Shown here one piece after another: positions 29,333-41,749 of a stretch of DNA of 64,000 bases (position 1 is its first letter; each line of letters begins with the position of its first letter). The notes under the pieces were generated by a model. The model saw nothing but the letters and a program-made list of their open reading frames with translations. It ran no database searches and had not been told where the DNA came from. Both the position numbers and the translations under genes were made by a program. This stretch comes from Rapana venosa. Lineage: Eukaryota; Mollusca; Gastropoda; Neogastropoda; Muricidae. Where the stretch lies: the NCBI GenBank assembly GCA_028751875.1, contig CM054140.1:56250497-56314496 (forward strand), written 5' to 3'.

Positions 29333-30139
29333 AGAAAACAAGTCGACAGGTTACTGTCATGAGTGAAGAAAAGAAGTTGGGGGGGGGGGGGATTTCATGT
29401 TGGTGTTGGCTGATTTATAATTGTTATTGGAGAGAGAGATAGGGGTTTGAGCAAGAGAAAGAGAGAGGGGAAGGGAGAAGAAAGAAGGGAGGCAGGCAAG
29501 TGTTGTGCTGTGTGTGTGTGTGTGTGTGTAGGTGTGACAGTTTTGAGCGGGTGACATTGACATTCAACTATATGTTTGTTTGACATTCAACTATATGTTT
29601 GTTTGTCCTGTGCTTATATGTTGTATCATCATACAGTAAGTAAATCATGCTGTGTTTTCCCACTCTTAGTCAGTGGATCTTGCACTGTTTTTGTCTACGC
29701 TTTGCGTCATACATGTGCATTTGAGCCTCATATGAGATAAATCCAATATAGATTGTACATTTTTGTTGAGTTGTTTATAATCATGACCACTCCAGGGTTA
29801 TTGGGAAGCAGAGGCGTTGGGGTTGTTTGTGGGGGTTTTTTGGTATTTGTTGTTTCACTTTCTTTTCCTTTTTTTCCCCCTTTTTTTCTCCTGGTTGAGT
29901 TTGTATTAGATGGACTGTGGTGTCTAGTCAATGGAATTTGGAACCACTTTTGAGTCTAATTAACAGGAAAGTTAATTTCATGCTTTCTTTGTCTGCTCAT
30001 GAAAACTGATATGAAGTATTTTTAATCGTGTAAAGCAGTTGAGCTTTACAGTTTGTATTTACTTTCAAAGATAAACGCTTTTCCAACGAAAAAAATATCT
30101 GTTAGGGTGGATTAATCCACCCATATAGGTATGCACTGC

Positions 30140-30172
<33 letters not shown>

Positions 30173-30203
30173 ATCACCTCTCCATCACCTTGCCTTAGTG
30201 TGT

Positions 30204-30267
<64 letters not shown>

Positions 30268-30462
30268 AAGGGGGGATGGGTGGGCGTGTGTGCAAAGGGA
30301 ATATCAGTTAAATCTTATTTGTGAAGGGTGGCATGTGCATGAATTATTTGAATGGAAGTGCTTTGAATTGTTTGCTGTATAAGATTCAGCACTATAAAAT
30401 TCCATATATTATTATCAATGTTATATTCTAGACTATTCATATTGAATTCTATCATTATCATA

Positions 30463-30656
30463 AGCAGTGTTAGTCTATGTTGGCATTGCAGTGTTAGTCT
30501 ATGTTGGCATTGCAGTGTTAGTCTATGTTGGCATTGCAGTGTTAGTCTATGTTGACATTGCAGTGTTAGTCTATATTGGCATTGCAGTGTTAGTCTATGT
30601 TGGCATTGCAGTGTTAGTCTATGTTGGCATTGCAGTGTTAGTCTATGTTGGCATTC
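30463..30656 (+). repeat. 24-bp minisatellite, 8 copies
   Basis: Unit GTTAGTCTATGTTGGCATTG plus CAGT; eight nearly identical copies with two single-base variants. Confidence 0.97.
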
Positions 30657-30775
30657 AAGATTGACCTATAATGTGACAGTGAGAGAGGGAATGTGTGTGT
30701 GTGAGGAAGGGGGTTGGGGGGGAGGGTAGGGTGGCGAAGAGAGAGAGAGTGTGTGTGTGTGTGTGCATGTTTGAG

Positions 30776-30806
30776 GGGGGGGGGGGGGGGGGGGGGGGGA
30801 GAGAGT
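30776..30806 (+). repeat. Poly-G tract
   Basis: About 24 consecutive G after a GT/GA repeat. Confidence 0.93.
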
Positions 30807-30899
30807 TTTGTTAGCTTGCAGATCTATTCTATGTCCATAAAAAAACATTTCAGGGTGTTTAGTTTTCATTTGACCCTATAAATGACTGTGCAAACTTAA

Positions 30900-32130
30900 G
30901 AGCGTAGCCAGTGGCTGGTTTTCTTTTTTCCTTTACAAGTTCACAAAGGAAATGTGCTTTTTTCACCCCCTTCAAACCAACTATTCACACAATCTAGTCT
31001 AGGTAAGAAGTTGTAAATACAGTCACACAGGTGACTGACTTCCAGAGTTCACACGAACAAGAAGTGGAAGTATTAGTCATCATGTTTACGCCATACTTTA
31101 CACACACACAGAATAATTCTTTCTTATACACACACACACACACACACAGAGTAATTATCACTCACACAAACACAAGCTTCTGTTTTTCTCTCTAGCAAGT
31201 TCATAATGACATTGGGTTTAAGTATTCACAATGTTATCAAACTGTACAGCCTTATGTTGCACACCAAAGAGTATTTGAAAACAAATTAATGAAAACAAAA
31301 TAGTGCCTTCTGTCCAAAAGCATTTCACATGCTCTTTCTTAGCTGAATGAAATATCTTACGTCTTTCTTCGTAAACAAGCTACTTGTGTGAATCTGTGTT
31401 TATCTTCAGAATAAACAGATAGGTGGGCAGCTTATAGATAGCAAGCAAGATGGAGGAATACATGGATAGATGGATGAATGACTGTTTGTTTAGGTGGGTA
31501 GAGGTAGACATCAAGAGGGGAGGGGTGTGATTTTGAGTGACAACAAAAAGCATCTTTTCTGTATATAACCTAAATAGTGCAGGAATGCTGTTTAGAAATT
31601 CCACACCACAATAATCGCTCTTTATACTATAGCCCCCTCCCGTGTGTGTGTGTGTGTGTGTGCCTGCACACGTGTATTTGTGCCTGCAGGCACGTGTGTG
31701 TGTGTGTGTGTGTGTGATTGCCATGCCTCCCTATTTGACGGAATCATGTGTGAAAATACTCAATCAGTGAATCTAGGCAAGTCGAGCCACTGACACTGTA
31801 CGTGACGGATCTACTCAATTCACATATATTATGTTAAGTATGGCTCGGCTGAACTGAACCTGAACTTCTTCACTCTGGTGGCTTTCACCTTGACAGTATT
31901 TATTACAACATGATTTTTCTTTTTTCTTTTCTTTGTCAAATCCACACAAGCGACACATACTGTACATTGAGCTTCTGAATGGTGGAAGGACAAGTTATGC
32001 AAGGGAAGTTTGCATGAAACGTGGCCTGGACTGCAAAAAATGGTGGACTTGTACAAAGGTTTTGGACCATACTCACTACCATTCAGTTACTTTACAAGTA
32101 AAAGAAGATGCTGTACCCATGATGGTGATG
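30900..32130. other. No gene seen
   Basis: CA/GT microsatellites at 31130 and 31645-31715 and otherwise unique AT-rich sequence. Confidence 0.4.
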
Positions 32131-32139
32131 ATGACAACC

Positions 32140-32510
32140 TGTCTTTCTGATTATCATAATCTCTCCATCGGTTGATCTTTCTGATGATCACAATCTGTTT
32201 GTCGGATGATCTTTCTGATGATCATAATCTCTGATGGATGACCATTCTGATGATCATAATCTCTTTGTTGGATGACCATTCTCATGATCATAATCTCTCT
32301 GATGGATGATCCTACTGATGATCATAATCTCTAATGGATGATCTTTCTGATGATCATAATCTCTCTGTTGGATGACCATTCTGATGATCATAATCTCTCT
32401 GATGGGTGATCTTTCTGATGATCATAATCTCTCTGTCAGATTGATCTTTCTGATCATAATCTCTCTGTCGGATGATCTTTCTGACTATCAAAACCTTTCT
32501 TTCCAAGGAA
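32140..32510 (+). repeat. Degenerate minisatellite, unit about 31-34 bp
   Basis: Roughly eleven units containing TTCTGATGATCATAATCTCT and a variable GGATGA(C/T)C. Confidence 0.93.
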
Positions 32511-32639
32511 AACTCTTGATGATTTTTCATCATAATCTTTATCTCGAATGGTGTCTGATAACTATGAACATACTTTTGTTTCTCATCTGGCCCTATCTAG
32601 CTATGAATTATTTTCTTAGTCAACAGAAGTGATACAAGT

Positions 32640-33364
32640 GATAAAAATTGGTTGTGCATCCCTGATTTTGCCTCTGGAGTCAGTAAGGCAAAAAGAAAAA
32701 TATGTCGTGATCGATTTCTGACTGAAGCTTGAAGTACCTGTTAATTTATCCTATGTTTGTTTTGTTATCTTTTCATCGTGCACAGCAGAAATTGTGGCGA
32801 CTCTGCTGATGTCAATTTTTAAAGTATTCAGGTACATTGTAATTCATTTACTTCGTTACATTTGTTTTGTGAAGTGTTTGGGTTTTTTTCAACATAAATG
32901 TTTATGTCAGTTCTTTTATTTAACGCCTTCTCACCTATGGTGATATTAAGACGTGTGTGTGCGAGATAGTAAATGAGAGAGAGAGAGTGTGTGTGTGTGT
33001 GTGTGTGTGAACTGACATGTTGTGTACATGTATGTTTATTCATCACATTGATGTTATATACATTTGGCTTTACATTCCTCTGTGACTTCCTTCACCATAG
33101 TCATAGGGCAAATTTATTTCCCCCATATGTCAAAAGGGCATCTGCTTTACAAAAGACTACTCACTGAAGTAAATATTTTGGTTGGCATTGTTGGCTGTAT
33201 GATCCTTCCATATATTTTACTCATGTACAGCTTTGTTTTTGTCCTTGTGTATGAATTGAATACTATTATGTTGTTTCCCAAATAATGTGTTTCTTTTAAG
33301 TTATGCGGAAAATTTAATGTCCAGAATTCAAAGGCAAAAATGCCTGTCCCTTTTCTAAAAACAT

Positions 33365-33395
<31 letters not shown>

Positions 33396-34110
33396 GATAG
33401 ATAGATAGATAGATAGATATAGTTTGTATAGGATTCTCTTGTTGTGTTCAACAGTACAGTCTGTTAAAAATGAAAAAAAGTGAATATTCTTGTTTGGGTT
33501 TTTCTTTTTTGACAAGCAAAAACCCTGTATTCTTAGACTATTTCTACAAATTGTTTGGTCATAGATATTCTGTATTTTTTTTAATGGACTATTTGTAAAG
33601 ATTTCTTTTTTGTTGTTGTCGTTGCTCACAGTATATTCTGTAACATAGTTATTTATATGGCATTGGGCCTTTCTCCCCCATTTCATTGAATCATTCATTC
33701 ATTTTTATACCATGGGCATAGCTTTTATTATTGGCTTGGAGTCTTTTGGGTTTTTGTTATTGTTGTTTTTCGGGAGGGGGGGGGGGGGGGGGGTTGTTTT
33801 TGTTGGGTTTTTTTTGGTTTTTTTGGTTTTGGGTGTGTTTTTTTGGTGCATCATATTTGTGATTCTAGTACTGAACAGTCTTAATAAATCAGTTTTTCTC
33901 ATGGTTTGGAACCAGTCAACGAAAAAAAAAAATTCTGCTGTAAGGTAATGAAATATACTGGGTGAATAAAGATGAAACAAATACATTGTTTGTTGCTGGT
34001 TGTTTTATGTATGTATACTGCGTTTGAGTTTGTGCATCCCCATGTGGATTTGCATTTTTCAGGATAAATGATCATCATCTCACTTATTGGAAATCCTGTT
34101 TCAGTAAGTA
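32640..34110. other. No gene seen
   Basis: AT-rich DNA with a poly-G/T tract at 33775-33850; several AATAAA hexamers, e.g. near 33965. Confidence 0.4.
33360..33422 (+). repeat. (TA)n(GATA)n microsatellite
   Basis: TA array then seven GATA units. Confidence 0.96.
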
Positions 34111-34589
34111 AGAACAGTGTCCAGGCAACCTTTAATGGTAGATCTCTCTCTCGTCTCTCTCTTGGTCGTCCATCGATCCGATGATGACTGTCCTCATGTG
34201 CTGAGTCTTCGTCTTATGTGGGCGTGGAGATGGCTGGTTAAGCCAATCCATGACAGGCAGATGCGGGTGCATTGGGGGCAAGGAAACTGTCCGGGGGGGT
34301 CAGGGTTGGTGGTTGACGCCTTTCTTCTAGCTCGTGCTCACCGGTAGATCACAGCACACATATCCAGCATAGCTCAGTCAAGGGTCCAGGGCCCAGTGCT
34401 AAAATTAGCCCACCCCTTCCTTTACCAAGTCCAAAAGCGGTCAGTTTCTGCACCAAGCAGGGATTGGAATGGATAGCTGCTGAGAGTAACTGAAAGTGGG
34501 GGGAACTGACACCTGTCAGATTGGGACAAATTTCAGCTGCAGATGAAAATCGTTATCCAGAAAGTTATCCGCAGAAGAAGATCCCAGAA

Positions 34590-34692
34590 GTCGAACGCAG
34601 CTACCTTCATGGTGGGTAAAAACGGTTGCATGCACAAAATTCCACCATTGGTGAACCTGGGAGTTCTAACCAAGAAACAAACAAACAAACAA
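34590..34692 (+). repeat. SINE B-type 3' module with AAAC tail
   Basis: GTCGAACGCAGCTACCTTCA ... TTCCACCATTGGTGAACCTG ... followed by an (AAAC)n tail. Confidence 0.8.
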
Positions 34693-36340
34693 AATCCATA
34701 GAAGAAAATAAAACTTTGCTTGATTCTTTAAAGTCTAAAATTCAGAGTACACATGGAATTTATTCTTTCTGACAATCCTATTACAACATTTTTTGAGGCA
34801 GGGGTGTTCACATTTCAAACATAATAAAAGCAGTCATCAAATCTTCATTCTATCCATACAAACACAACCAGCCCAGCTATTACTACTCTTGCTTATCAAG
34901 CCAATGATCCCTGAGGCTTTTAGAATGAGATTAAAGGCTGGGAACATGCAGGACAGATGACAAAAGAAATAAGCACAGTATCATTAAGTATTCAAACCAC
35001 TAAGGCCAGAACATGCCCTAGATAAATGTACGGATGAAAAAGAAAAGTGGCACTATATTATTAATCATTCATGCTAATAGGCTTGGGTATGCTCTTGGTG
35101 TAAGTAGTCATTGCCATTTTTACCAAAGAAAAAATATTAGTTCCCCCCCCCCATTCCCCGGTAAACAGAGCAGGACTATGTCTACCATAGATGGTACTCT
35201 AGAAAAACCACATTTAACACAACCATATACACACATGCTTTCATGACCACATGTATGCATGCACACACACACAGAGCAAGACTATGTTATCATAAATACT
35301 TTTTAAAAACACAGCATGCACACTCATTCATAGCCACCTGCATGCATGCACATGTTTACACACACACACACACACACACAGAGCAAGACTATCTCAACGT
35401 AAATGAAACTTAAAACACCCACATTTAACACACCTGCCCACAATCATAACTGCATGTATGCACAAACACACATGCATGCGCACACACACATTTGTGTTAT
35501 CACTTATGTGGAGAGATGTTAAACTGAAGCGTGCGCACACAATTTTCACCTAATACCACTTATGTGGAAAGATGTTAAATTGAACACACACACACACAGA
35601 GCAAAAACTTAACCTTTGAGCAAGTCACACAAATGTTACATGCTCAATAATAAATGCTACAACAAATGCATTATTTAGAAGACAGTAATGAAAGTTTTAT
35701 TAAGAAAAAGAACATGAAAAGGCTTTAAAAAAAATTTTTTTCTAGGGTTTAAAATTTTTTTGTTATTCTTTGGCTTGAGCTCCGAAGTTCACCAACGGTG
35801 AGATTTTTGTGTTTGCGACTGGTTTTACCCACCATGAAGAAAACTGCATTCTGACTTAAGGGAGGAAAGCATGATTATTTTGAGTTGGTTGCTTTGAGAC
35901 CAATTCATTTATAGGCTATGTAAACTTGTATTTGTGCCATGAATATTCAAGCATACAGACATGGCTGCCACGATTTGCCAGGAAAAAGCTAGAATAAATC
36001 AAGTATGAGCAAATTACATAGTTAAAAGAAAGAAAGAAAACAAAAGAGAGAAATATGAGAAAGCCAACTCCAAGTTTGCAATGATAAGATTGTCAGCAGT
36101 TACCACTGAAAACAACCAACATCATAGAACACAAGCATTCACCCCTGAAAATGATTGACGTAAATTGCATATTATAAATTATGCTAGTCTGTATGTGCAT
36201 GTGCACACACATACGCAACCCCATTCAAGTATACATGCACACACACAACCAATACAGACCAACCAAAGTATGTAAACCCACTCTGTCCAATCTATAAAAG
36301 CAGCATTTAAAAAAAAAATGTTATTCAGCTTGGGTGAATA
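34690..36340. other. No gene seen
   Basis: Short CA repeats, including ACACAGAGCAAGACTATGT-type phrases repeated at about 35270, 35380 and 35595; otherwise AT-rich. Confidence 0.4.
35768..35862 (-). repeat. SINE B-type 3' module, solo
   Basis: TTGGCTTGAGCTCCGAAGTT ... CACCAACGGTGAGATTTTTG. Confidence 0.8.
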
Positions 36341-36554
36341 GTATTTCATCTCATCCAATATAATATAATCCGGTCAAACATAATGCAATATAATACAGTG
36401 CAATGTTTATCATAAAGTAGAACCTTCTCATCAAAAGCAGAATCCAGGAATCCAACAGGGGAAAAAAAAAGAGAACTTGCATAAACAATATAAGAAAAAA
36501 GTTCATGTGACCACATAGGACAACACAAGTACAAAAAGACACAAGTTTGAAATT

Positions 36555-36885
36555 TTGTTTCAGCAGGAAACAATAATCAAATAATACAAACTTTGCTTCA
36601 AAACTGAAACAATATCAAACAATGCATATTTTACTCCAAAACTAAAACAGAAAACAATATCAAACAATGCATATTTTGCTTCAAAACAAACTGAAAACAA
36701 TATCAAACAATGCATACTTTGCTTCAAAATTGAAACAGAAAACAATAACAAATAATACAAATTTTGCTCCAAAACTGAAACAGAAAACAATATCAAACTG
36801 CATATTTTGCTTCAAAACAAACTGAAAACAATATCAAACAATGCAAATTTTGATTCCAAACTGAAACAGGAAACAAAATCCAACA
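36555..36885 (+). repeat. Minisatellite, unit about 45 bp
   Basis: Seven to eight units built from ACAATATCAAACAATGCATA and TTTGCTTCAAAACTGAAACA, varying in length. Confidence 0.92.
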
Positions 36886-37471
36886 ATGCATGCTTTAAAA
36901 AAAAAAATCCAGAAATATTGGTAACCTGTCATCAATTGTAATAATCATTACGACCCCCCCCCCCCCAAAAAAAAAAAAGAAATCCCCAACAATAAAAATA
37001 CACGATCATTACCACAACAGTGTCACTAAAAAAAATCATTATATCTCAAATTTCAGAAATGAAGAATGGTAATGTTTCTGAAATTAAAACAAAATAATCA
37101 GTTTAAAAGCATACTGGAAGACATGTCACATACAAAACTGTATAAACCACAACTCAACAAGAAATTCAAAGTTTTTTATATTTTATATTATAGAGATTCT
37201 GGACACAAGATTTCTCTGCAAAATGCACATGTTCTTGGAACTCACAGTTATCGCTTGGGGAAAAAAAATCAAACATTGAAAATCATGCTAAAAAACAAAC
37301 AAAAAAATTAACCCAACCAGCTTACCTCAAAATCTTCTCTGCTGAAAACAGTTGATGTAAAAAAATCATTCATGAACAACCAATTTTCCAGAATTTTTCA
37401 ATAACATAGTGTGTTCTCTGAAGTGTTATGTTTTGTAGGTATAAATGTACAAAAGTTCACAGACATTCCCC

Positions 37472-37475
<4 letters not shown>

Positions 37476-37513
<38 letters not shown>
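37476..37513 (+). repeat. (AC)n microsatellite
   Basis: 19 AC units. Confidence 0.97.
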
Positions 37514-37516
<3 letters not shown>

Positions 37517-37889
37517 TTAAACTATTAGCTCTGATAACTACCTATCTTAACAACAATTTAGAGGATAATATTTTCTCCAAGTTCCTCCCAGTTACAGACT
37601 TTTGTGCGTACACACTGAGCTGCCTACCCCATAGGTGGCTTCAAGTTTTGTTGTTGTGGTTTTTTAAATACCTTTTTTTGGCTTAACACATGACTAATAT
37701 ATATCAATAACATGTGGAATGGTTGCTGATTTTTCCCCAAAAAATGTTTTACTGTAACAAAATCTTAACTAACTTGAACAATAAGTTTGTTTACAATAGT
37801 TGGAAAATAAATTTTAAAAATGCTGAGTATTCAATGTTTCTTCTTCACAAAGAGCAAGGGACATAACCTTACAAACCCTCAGGATTTCA

Positions 37890-38560
37890 TCTTTTCTTAA
37901 GGTGGACCACTGCGTCACTTTTTGCAAATTTTCCTTTCTCAGGAACTACTGAAGATATCTTTATGAAATTTGGTACACATACTAAGTGCCTTAATATAGA
38001 TATCTGTGCCAAGTTTGAAGTATGTAGGTCAAACAGATATGATAATGTGATAATTTTTCCAAAAAAATATGGGTAACTGTTTAGCCCATCTGCTACTTCC
38101 AAGATATGCATTACATAATGGTGTTTATAATTTTTCCAGTTTGATTTGATGTCACTGTGTGCAATGATCACAAAAAATGATGTTTTAGTTAACAAAGTAT
38201 TGTTTCCTGTCTTCTCCAAAAATGCCCCAAAAATGTCATTCCCGATTTTTTGTTTTTATCACTTGGTAATCAAAAACTATAACAGCTACAGAACTCAAAC
38301 AGTCTCATTGCACTCAGCACACACTTCTACACCAGCATGCCAAATTTCATTGGATTATTTCCATTAGGTCAGAAGCTACAGATGGGCTAAACGAGTGACC
38401 CAGCTGAAAAAACCACTTTTGAGAAAAACGCCCGTAAAGATTCAGTACACAATTTAATACATGAAACCCATTATTACACACTCCAAACAATTTTTACAAG
38501 GTATAATAGCATTACAACAACACTACTGAGTAATTACAAACAGTTTTCTTTCAGGAATTT
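37890..38560 (-). mobile_element. Probable 3' flank of the Mutator-like element
   Basis: Non-coding, repeat-free sequence directly downstream of the transposase stop, with a possible terminus near 37900 (TTAAGGTGGACCACTGCGTC on plus). It contains phrases such as CAGAAGCTACAGATGGGCTA. Assignment to the element is by position only. Confidence 0.3.
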
Positions 38561-38565
38561 TTTTT

Positions 38566-39629
38566 TCAGAAGGCTCCTGGGGCATACACCTCTCCCTCGC
38601 CCGCCTGGCGCTGCTCCCGTTCTGTACGCCTGATGGCTTCTATTGTTTTTCTTTTGTCCTTGGCCCTATCAGATGACTTTCTGGAGGCTGTTTTTACTCT
38701 TAGTATGTCTGCTTTCTCAGCAAACATTTCTACATTGCTCCCTGCCACAAGATCCAGTTCAGCAAGCACATCCAGAAGAGCGGAAGATCCCTTGTTGAAC
38801 CGCTGCACACAGACTGCTGCTACAGCGGAGTGGACCGTGCGTCTGCTTGCCCATCGCTCCTTTGGACAGGTCTGCCACACCAAGGAATGGAAAGACTTGT
38901 TGGAATTTTGAGTCTTTCCATCCAGACACCGCTGCAGAAGTTGGAGATGATCGCCAAGGCGCTTGTAGACAGTGGCCAGGGTATCTGCCAGCTCCCGAGG
39001 AAGAGGATTGGTGTGCGGTCGAGGTGGCTGGTTGTTGGCCTCAGCTCTTCGGAAAAAGCACCAGGACTCTTTCCCTGCACGACATCTGTTGTGATGTGGA
39101 TTATCATCTGTACTAAGTGTGTGGAAAAATGATGCCCACACTGCCTGCTCCATTGTTGTGAGGTCCCCAGCGTTGTCCTTGATGGCTTGGCCGTAGTAGA
39201 TCGTCAGCTGTTTAATTCTTTTTTCTGTCGGTTTTCCTCTTCCTCCTATGGGCTGATGGATGGTCTTATGTTTGTCCACCAGATTTCTAAGTGCTGTGCC
39301 CATTCTTTTGGTGACATGGTTCACACACTCAATTTTCTGCACTTCGAAATCTGGTCCATATGGGGCATCTCCATTCACTGCAGCATGGGCCTTGGCGTCC
39401 CCATCCCCAAGCATGATTTTGTAGCGGAAGTTGTGCACCTCCACTGACCGTCCAAACATGATGACTGCCGCTTCTGTTTCCATGGCTGCAGAAGATGTGT
39501 TGCAGTTCTTCTGGCAGTCAGGTTGGTGCGTCTCCCACCACCACGCAGCATAACCCAGAGACTCTGCAGCAGGGCCTGCCTCACACGCCTGGCAGTAGTT
39601 GCTGAGCACCACATAGTCCAGGATGAGCC
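38566..39629 (-). CDS. Mutator-like transposase domain, C-terminal exon
   Basis: About 354 codons from an acceptor (GCACTAG|GG at 39630) to a stop, reading LILDYVVLSNYCQACE ... IMLGDGDAKAHAAVN, VQKIECVNHVTKRMGTALRN, IKQLTIYYGQAIKDNAGD and VWASFFHTLSTDDNPHHN. These blocks match, from memory, the Mutator-like transposase family found as many copies in mollusc and spider genomes (a MULE-related DNA transposon). The Cys-rich start, the DGDxK block and the HxL(S)TDDNPHH block are typical. The N-terminal part is not visible upstream, and no terminal inverted repeat pair was found, so this is probably a relic or an exon of a split gene. It is richer in G+C than its surroundings. It has no stops or frameshifts, so decay is recent or selection continues. 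Confidence 0.75.
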
Positions 39630-39639
39630 CTAGTGCTTG

Positions 39640-40370
39640 AAAAAGTTGTGTGAGTACAACAAAAGCTTTAATTCAGAACTCGTTTACATCAATACTGCAG
39701 GCCAGAGCTCTTTCCCTCCCCCCCTCCCCTCCCCCAACAAAAAAGTAGAATTATCACAGCACAATCATCACAGTTGAATGATAAAAAGACTTACATCAGG
39801 TTTTGTCTCTTCCAAAATACAGCAATAACAATTTTAAAGATAAAGAAATGTACATAATTTAGTTATCACAGCTGATATGAAAATTATGATGGTGTATATT
39901 ACAATCACGTTGTAAAGAAAAGAAATAACAAGAAAACAACAAGTATAAAATCTCTAAAAGACAACATATAAAATCACACAAAAACCAACACTTATATAAA
40001 ACCACAAAAGATCCATATATAAAATTATGCAAAACATTTCAACTTAAAAAATTGAACTGAGCAAAAATGAAGAGGCTATCAACACACTTTTAAGAATAAT
40101 TGCAGAAATGCATAGACTGGAATGCACATGGATACAAACATGTACACGCACAGCTATATTCACATGCACACCCCCCCCCCCCCCCACCCCAATCATACCT
40201 CTCAACAGTTATACTTTCATTTTGTACAATATCACAGTTGCAACTAGTTTTTCATCTGTACGTTCTGTTTCCCTAAATGCTAGGTAAATGTATATTTTAA
40301 GAATTGCTGGCTCGATGCCGTGTCTTAGTTTAGGATGGATAACACTCTTATTCTTCATCATTTAATTGTC
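39640..40370. other. No gene seen upstream of the transposase exon
   Basis: AT-rich, no ORF that could supply the missing transposase N-terminus; poly-C at 40170-40187. Confidence 0.45.
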
Positions 40371-40412
40371 CATATCATAGACAAGATTTTGTGTGTGTGT
40401 GTGTGTGGAGGG

Positions 40413-40832
40413 GGAGGGGTTCCTTGGCTAGAACTCCAAGGTTCATCAATGGCAAGATTTTGCGTATGCGACAATTTTTATCCACCATTAAAGTAGTCCC
40501 ATTTGGACTTTGAGAAAGGTGTCTACACACACCTGTGTGCATGCAGTTTGTTTTTTTTCTTAAATACCATCTGTTTCTACTGGCACAAAATGGCCTGCTC
40601 TTCCAAAAGGCAGAATAGGTTTTGAACATGTGTACAAGATGTTCTACATGCATTCGCACATGGGGCTTCTGTTTATAGTCTCATCCGAAGGACTTTTGGG
40701 TGAGTGGAGTCAGTACTGATGCTAACTCCAGGGTAAAATTCCCTAGACTGGGTACAGTCTCCGTGGTGGCTCGATCCCAGGCCTTGAGATCATAAGCACA
40801 ACTCTCTAACCACTAGGATATCCTCCCCTCTT
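40413..40832 (-). mobile_element. SINE type B, full length
   Basis: The B-type module at 40418-40515 is followed by the body and, at 40790-40825, the tRNA-like head in reverse (AACCACTAGGATATCCTCCC). A clear minus-strand complete copy. Confidence 0.9.
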
Positions 40833-40942
40833 CAATGGGGTAAGGTAGCCCCATCCTGAATTCAGGATTTCTGTTATTTTGAACCATTACCCCTTCTTTC
40901 CTCAACAAAAACAAAAAACCTCACCTACATATATATAGGTGG

Positions 40943-40946
40943 GGTT

Positions 40947-41032
<86 letters not shown>

Positions 41033-41042
41033 CATATATATG
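40943..41042 (+). repeat. GT, CT and TA compound microsatellite
   Basis: (GT)20, (CT)12 and (TA)n in direct succession. Confidence 0.97.
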
Positions 41043-41483
41043 TATTTAAGGAAAGAGAGATACACGTATATGACACAAAAGGGTTACTCATAATTGCTTC
41101 CAGTAGACAGTAGGCCTCCTCGACACAGACCCAACATCAGAAATCTGCTGGGAAGTTAATACAATCTCAAACAACAATTACTCACAACTACAACAATACT
41201 GACGAAACCGTGTTCAAATGAAACAAATTTTATGACATGAATTATGTGATCTTTTATGTGCATATCCGATCTCCTGTACGTCCATAATCATACACGAAGG
41301 AAATTCAGGCACTGGCAGGGCTGCACTTAAAAGCCGACCTAGGAGATCGTAAAAAATCCCGACCCTTAACTCACCAGACGCAACCGAGGTTCAAACCCAT
41401 GGACTTGTGGGAGATCATTTCACCTCTCCATTCATCCATCAACCGTCCGTCATGGCTACGCCCTTTCGACAATTCCACCTGCC

Positions 41484-41749
41484 TCACAGCTTGACAGCCA
41501 TGATTCCCTCATGGCCGTCACGCAGATACACATGCCAGGCGGACAGCTCCCGTTGCCTCTCACCTGTCTCACCTCCCTGGGGGGGACGTGGACGGGGAGG
41601 GAGGGGGACGGGGAAGAAGCCGTGGGGCCCCGGGCCCAGACAAGGCAAGAGGCCTAGCAGCTGACCACTGGGGCCCAGGTGACAGAGGGTTTCGCGGTAG
41701 AAGACTGCATCGTCCTTGTAGTGAAAGGTTGTGCTGACGACGTACCCTG
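41484..41749 (-). CDS. Unrecognised gene, exon j (possibly terminal)
   Basis: Reads [20 protein letters not shown] and then a Pro/Gly-rich stretch ([15 protein letters not shown]) to a stop at 41484-41486. The acceptor is (TG)10 directly followed by TTTCAG. A donor-like GTGAGA near 41574 is an alternative end. Confidence 0.65.

Noticed and set aside
30463..30656. CRISPR-like array
   Set aside because: The 24-bp units are directly adjacent without spacers and the genome is eukaryotic; it is a minisatellite.
31933..32175. 80-codon plus-strand ORF
   Set aside because: No similarity recognised; its end runs into the minisatellite.
38633..39447. Plus-strand ORFs across the transposase exon
   Set aside because: Shadows of the minus-strand transposase reading frame.
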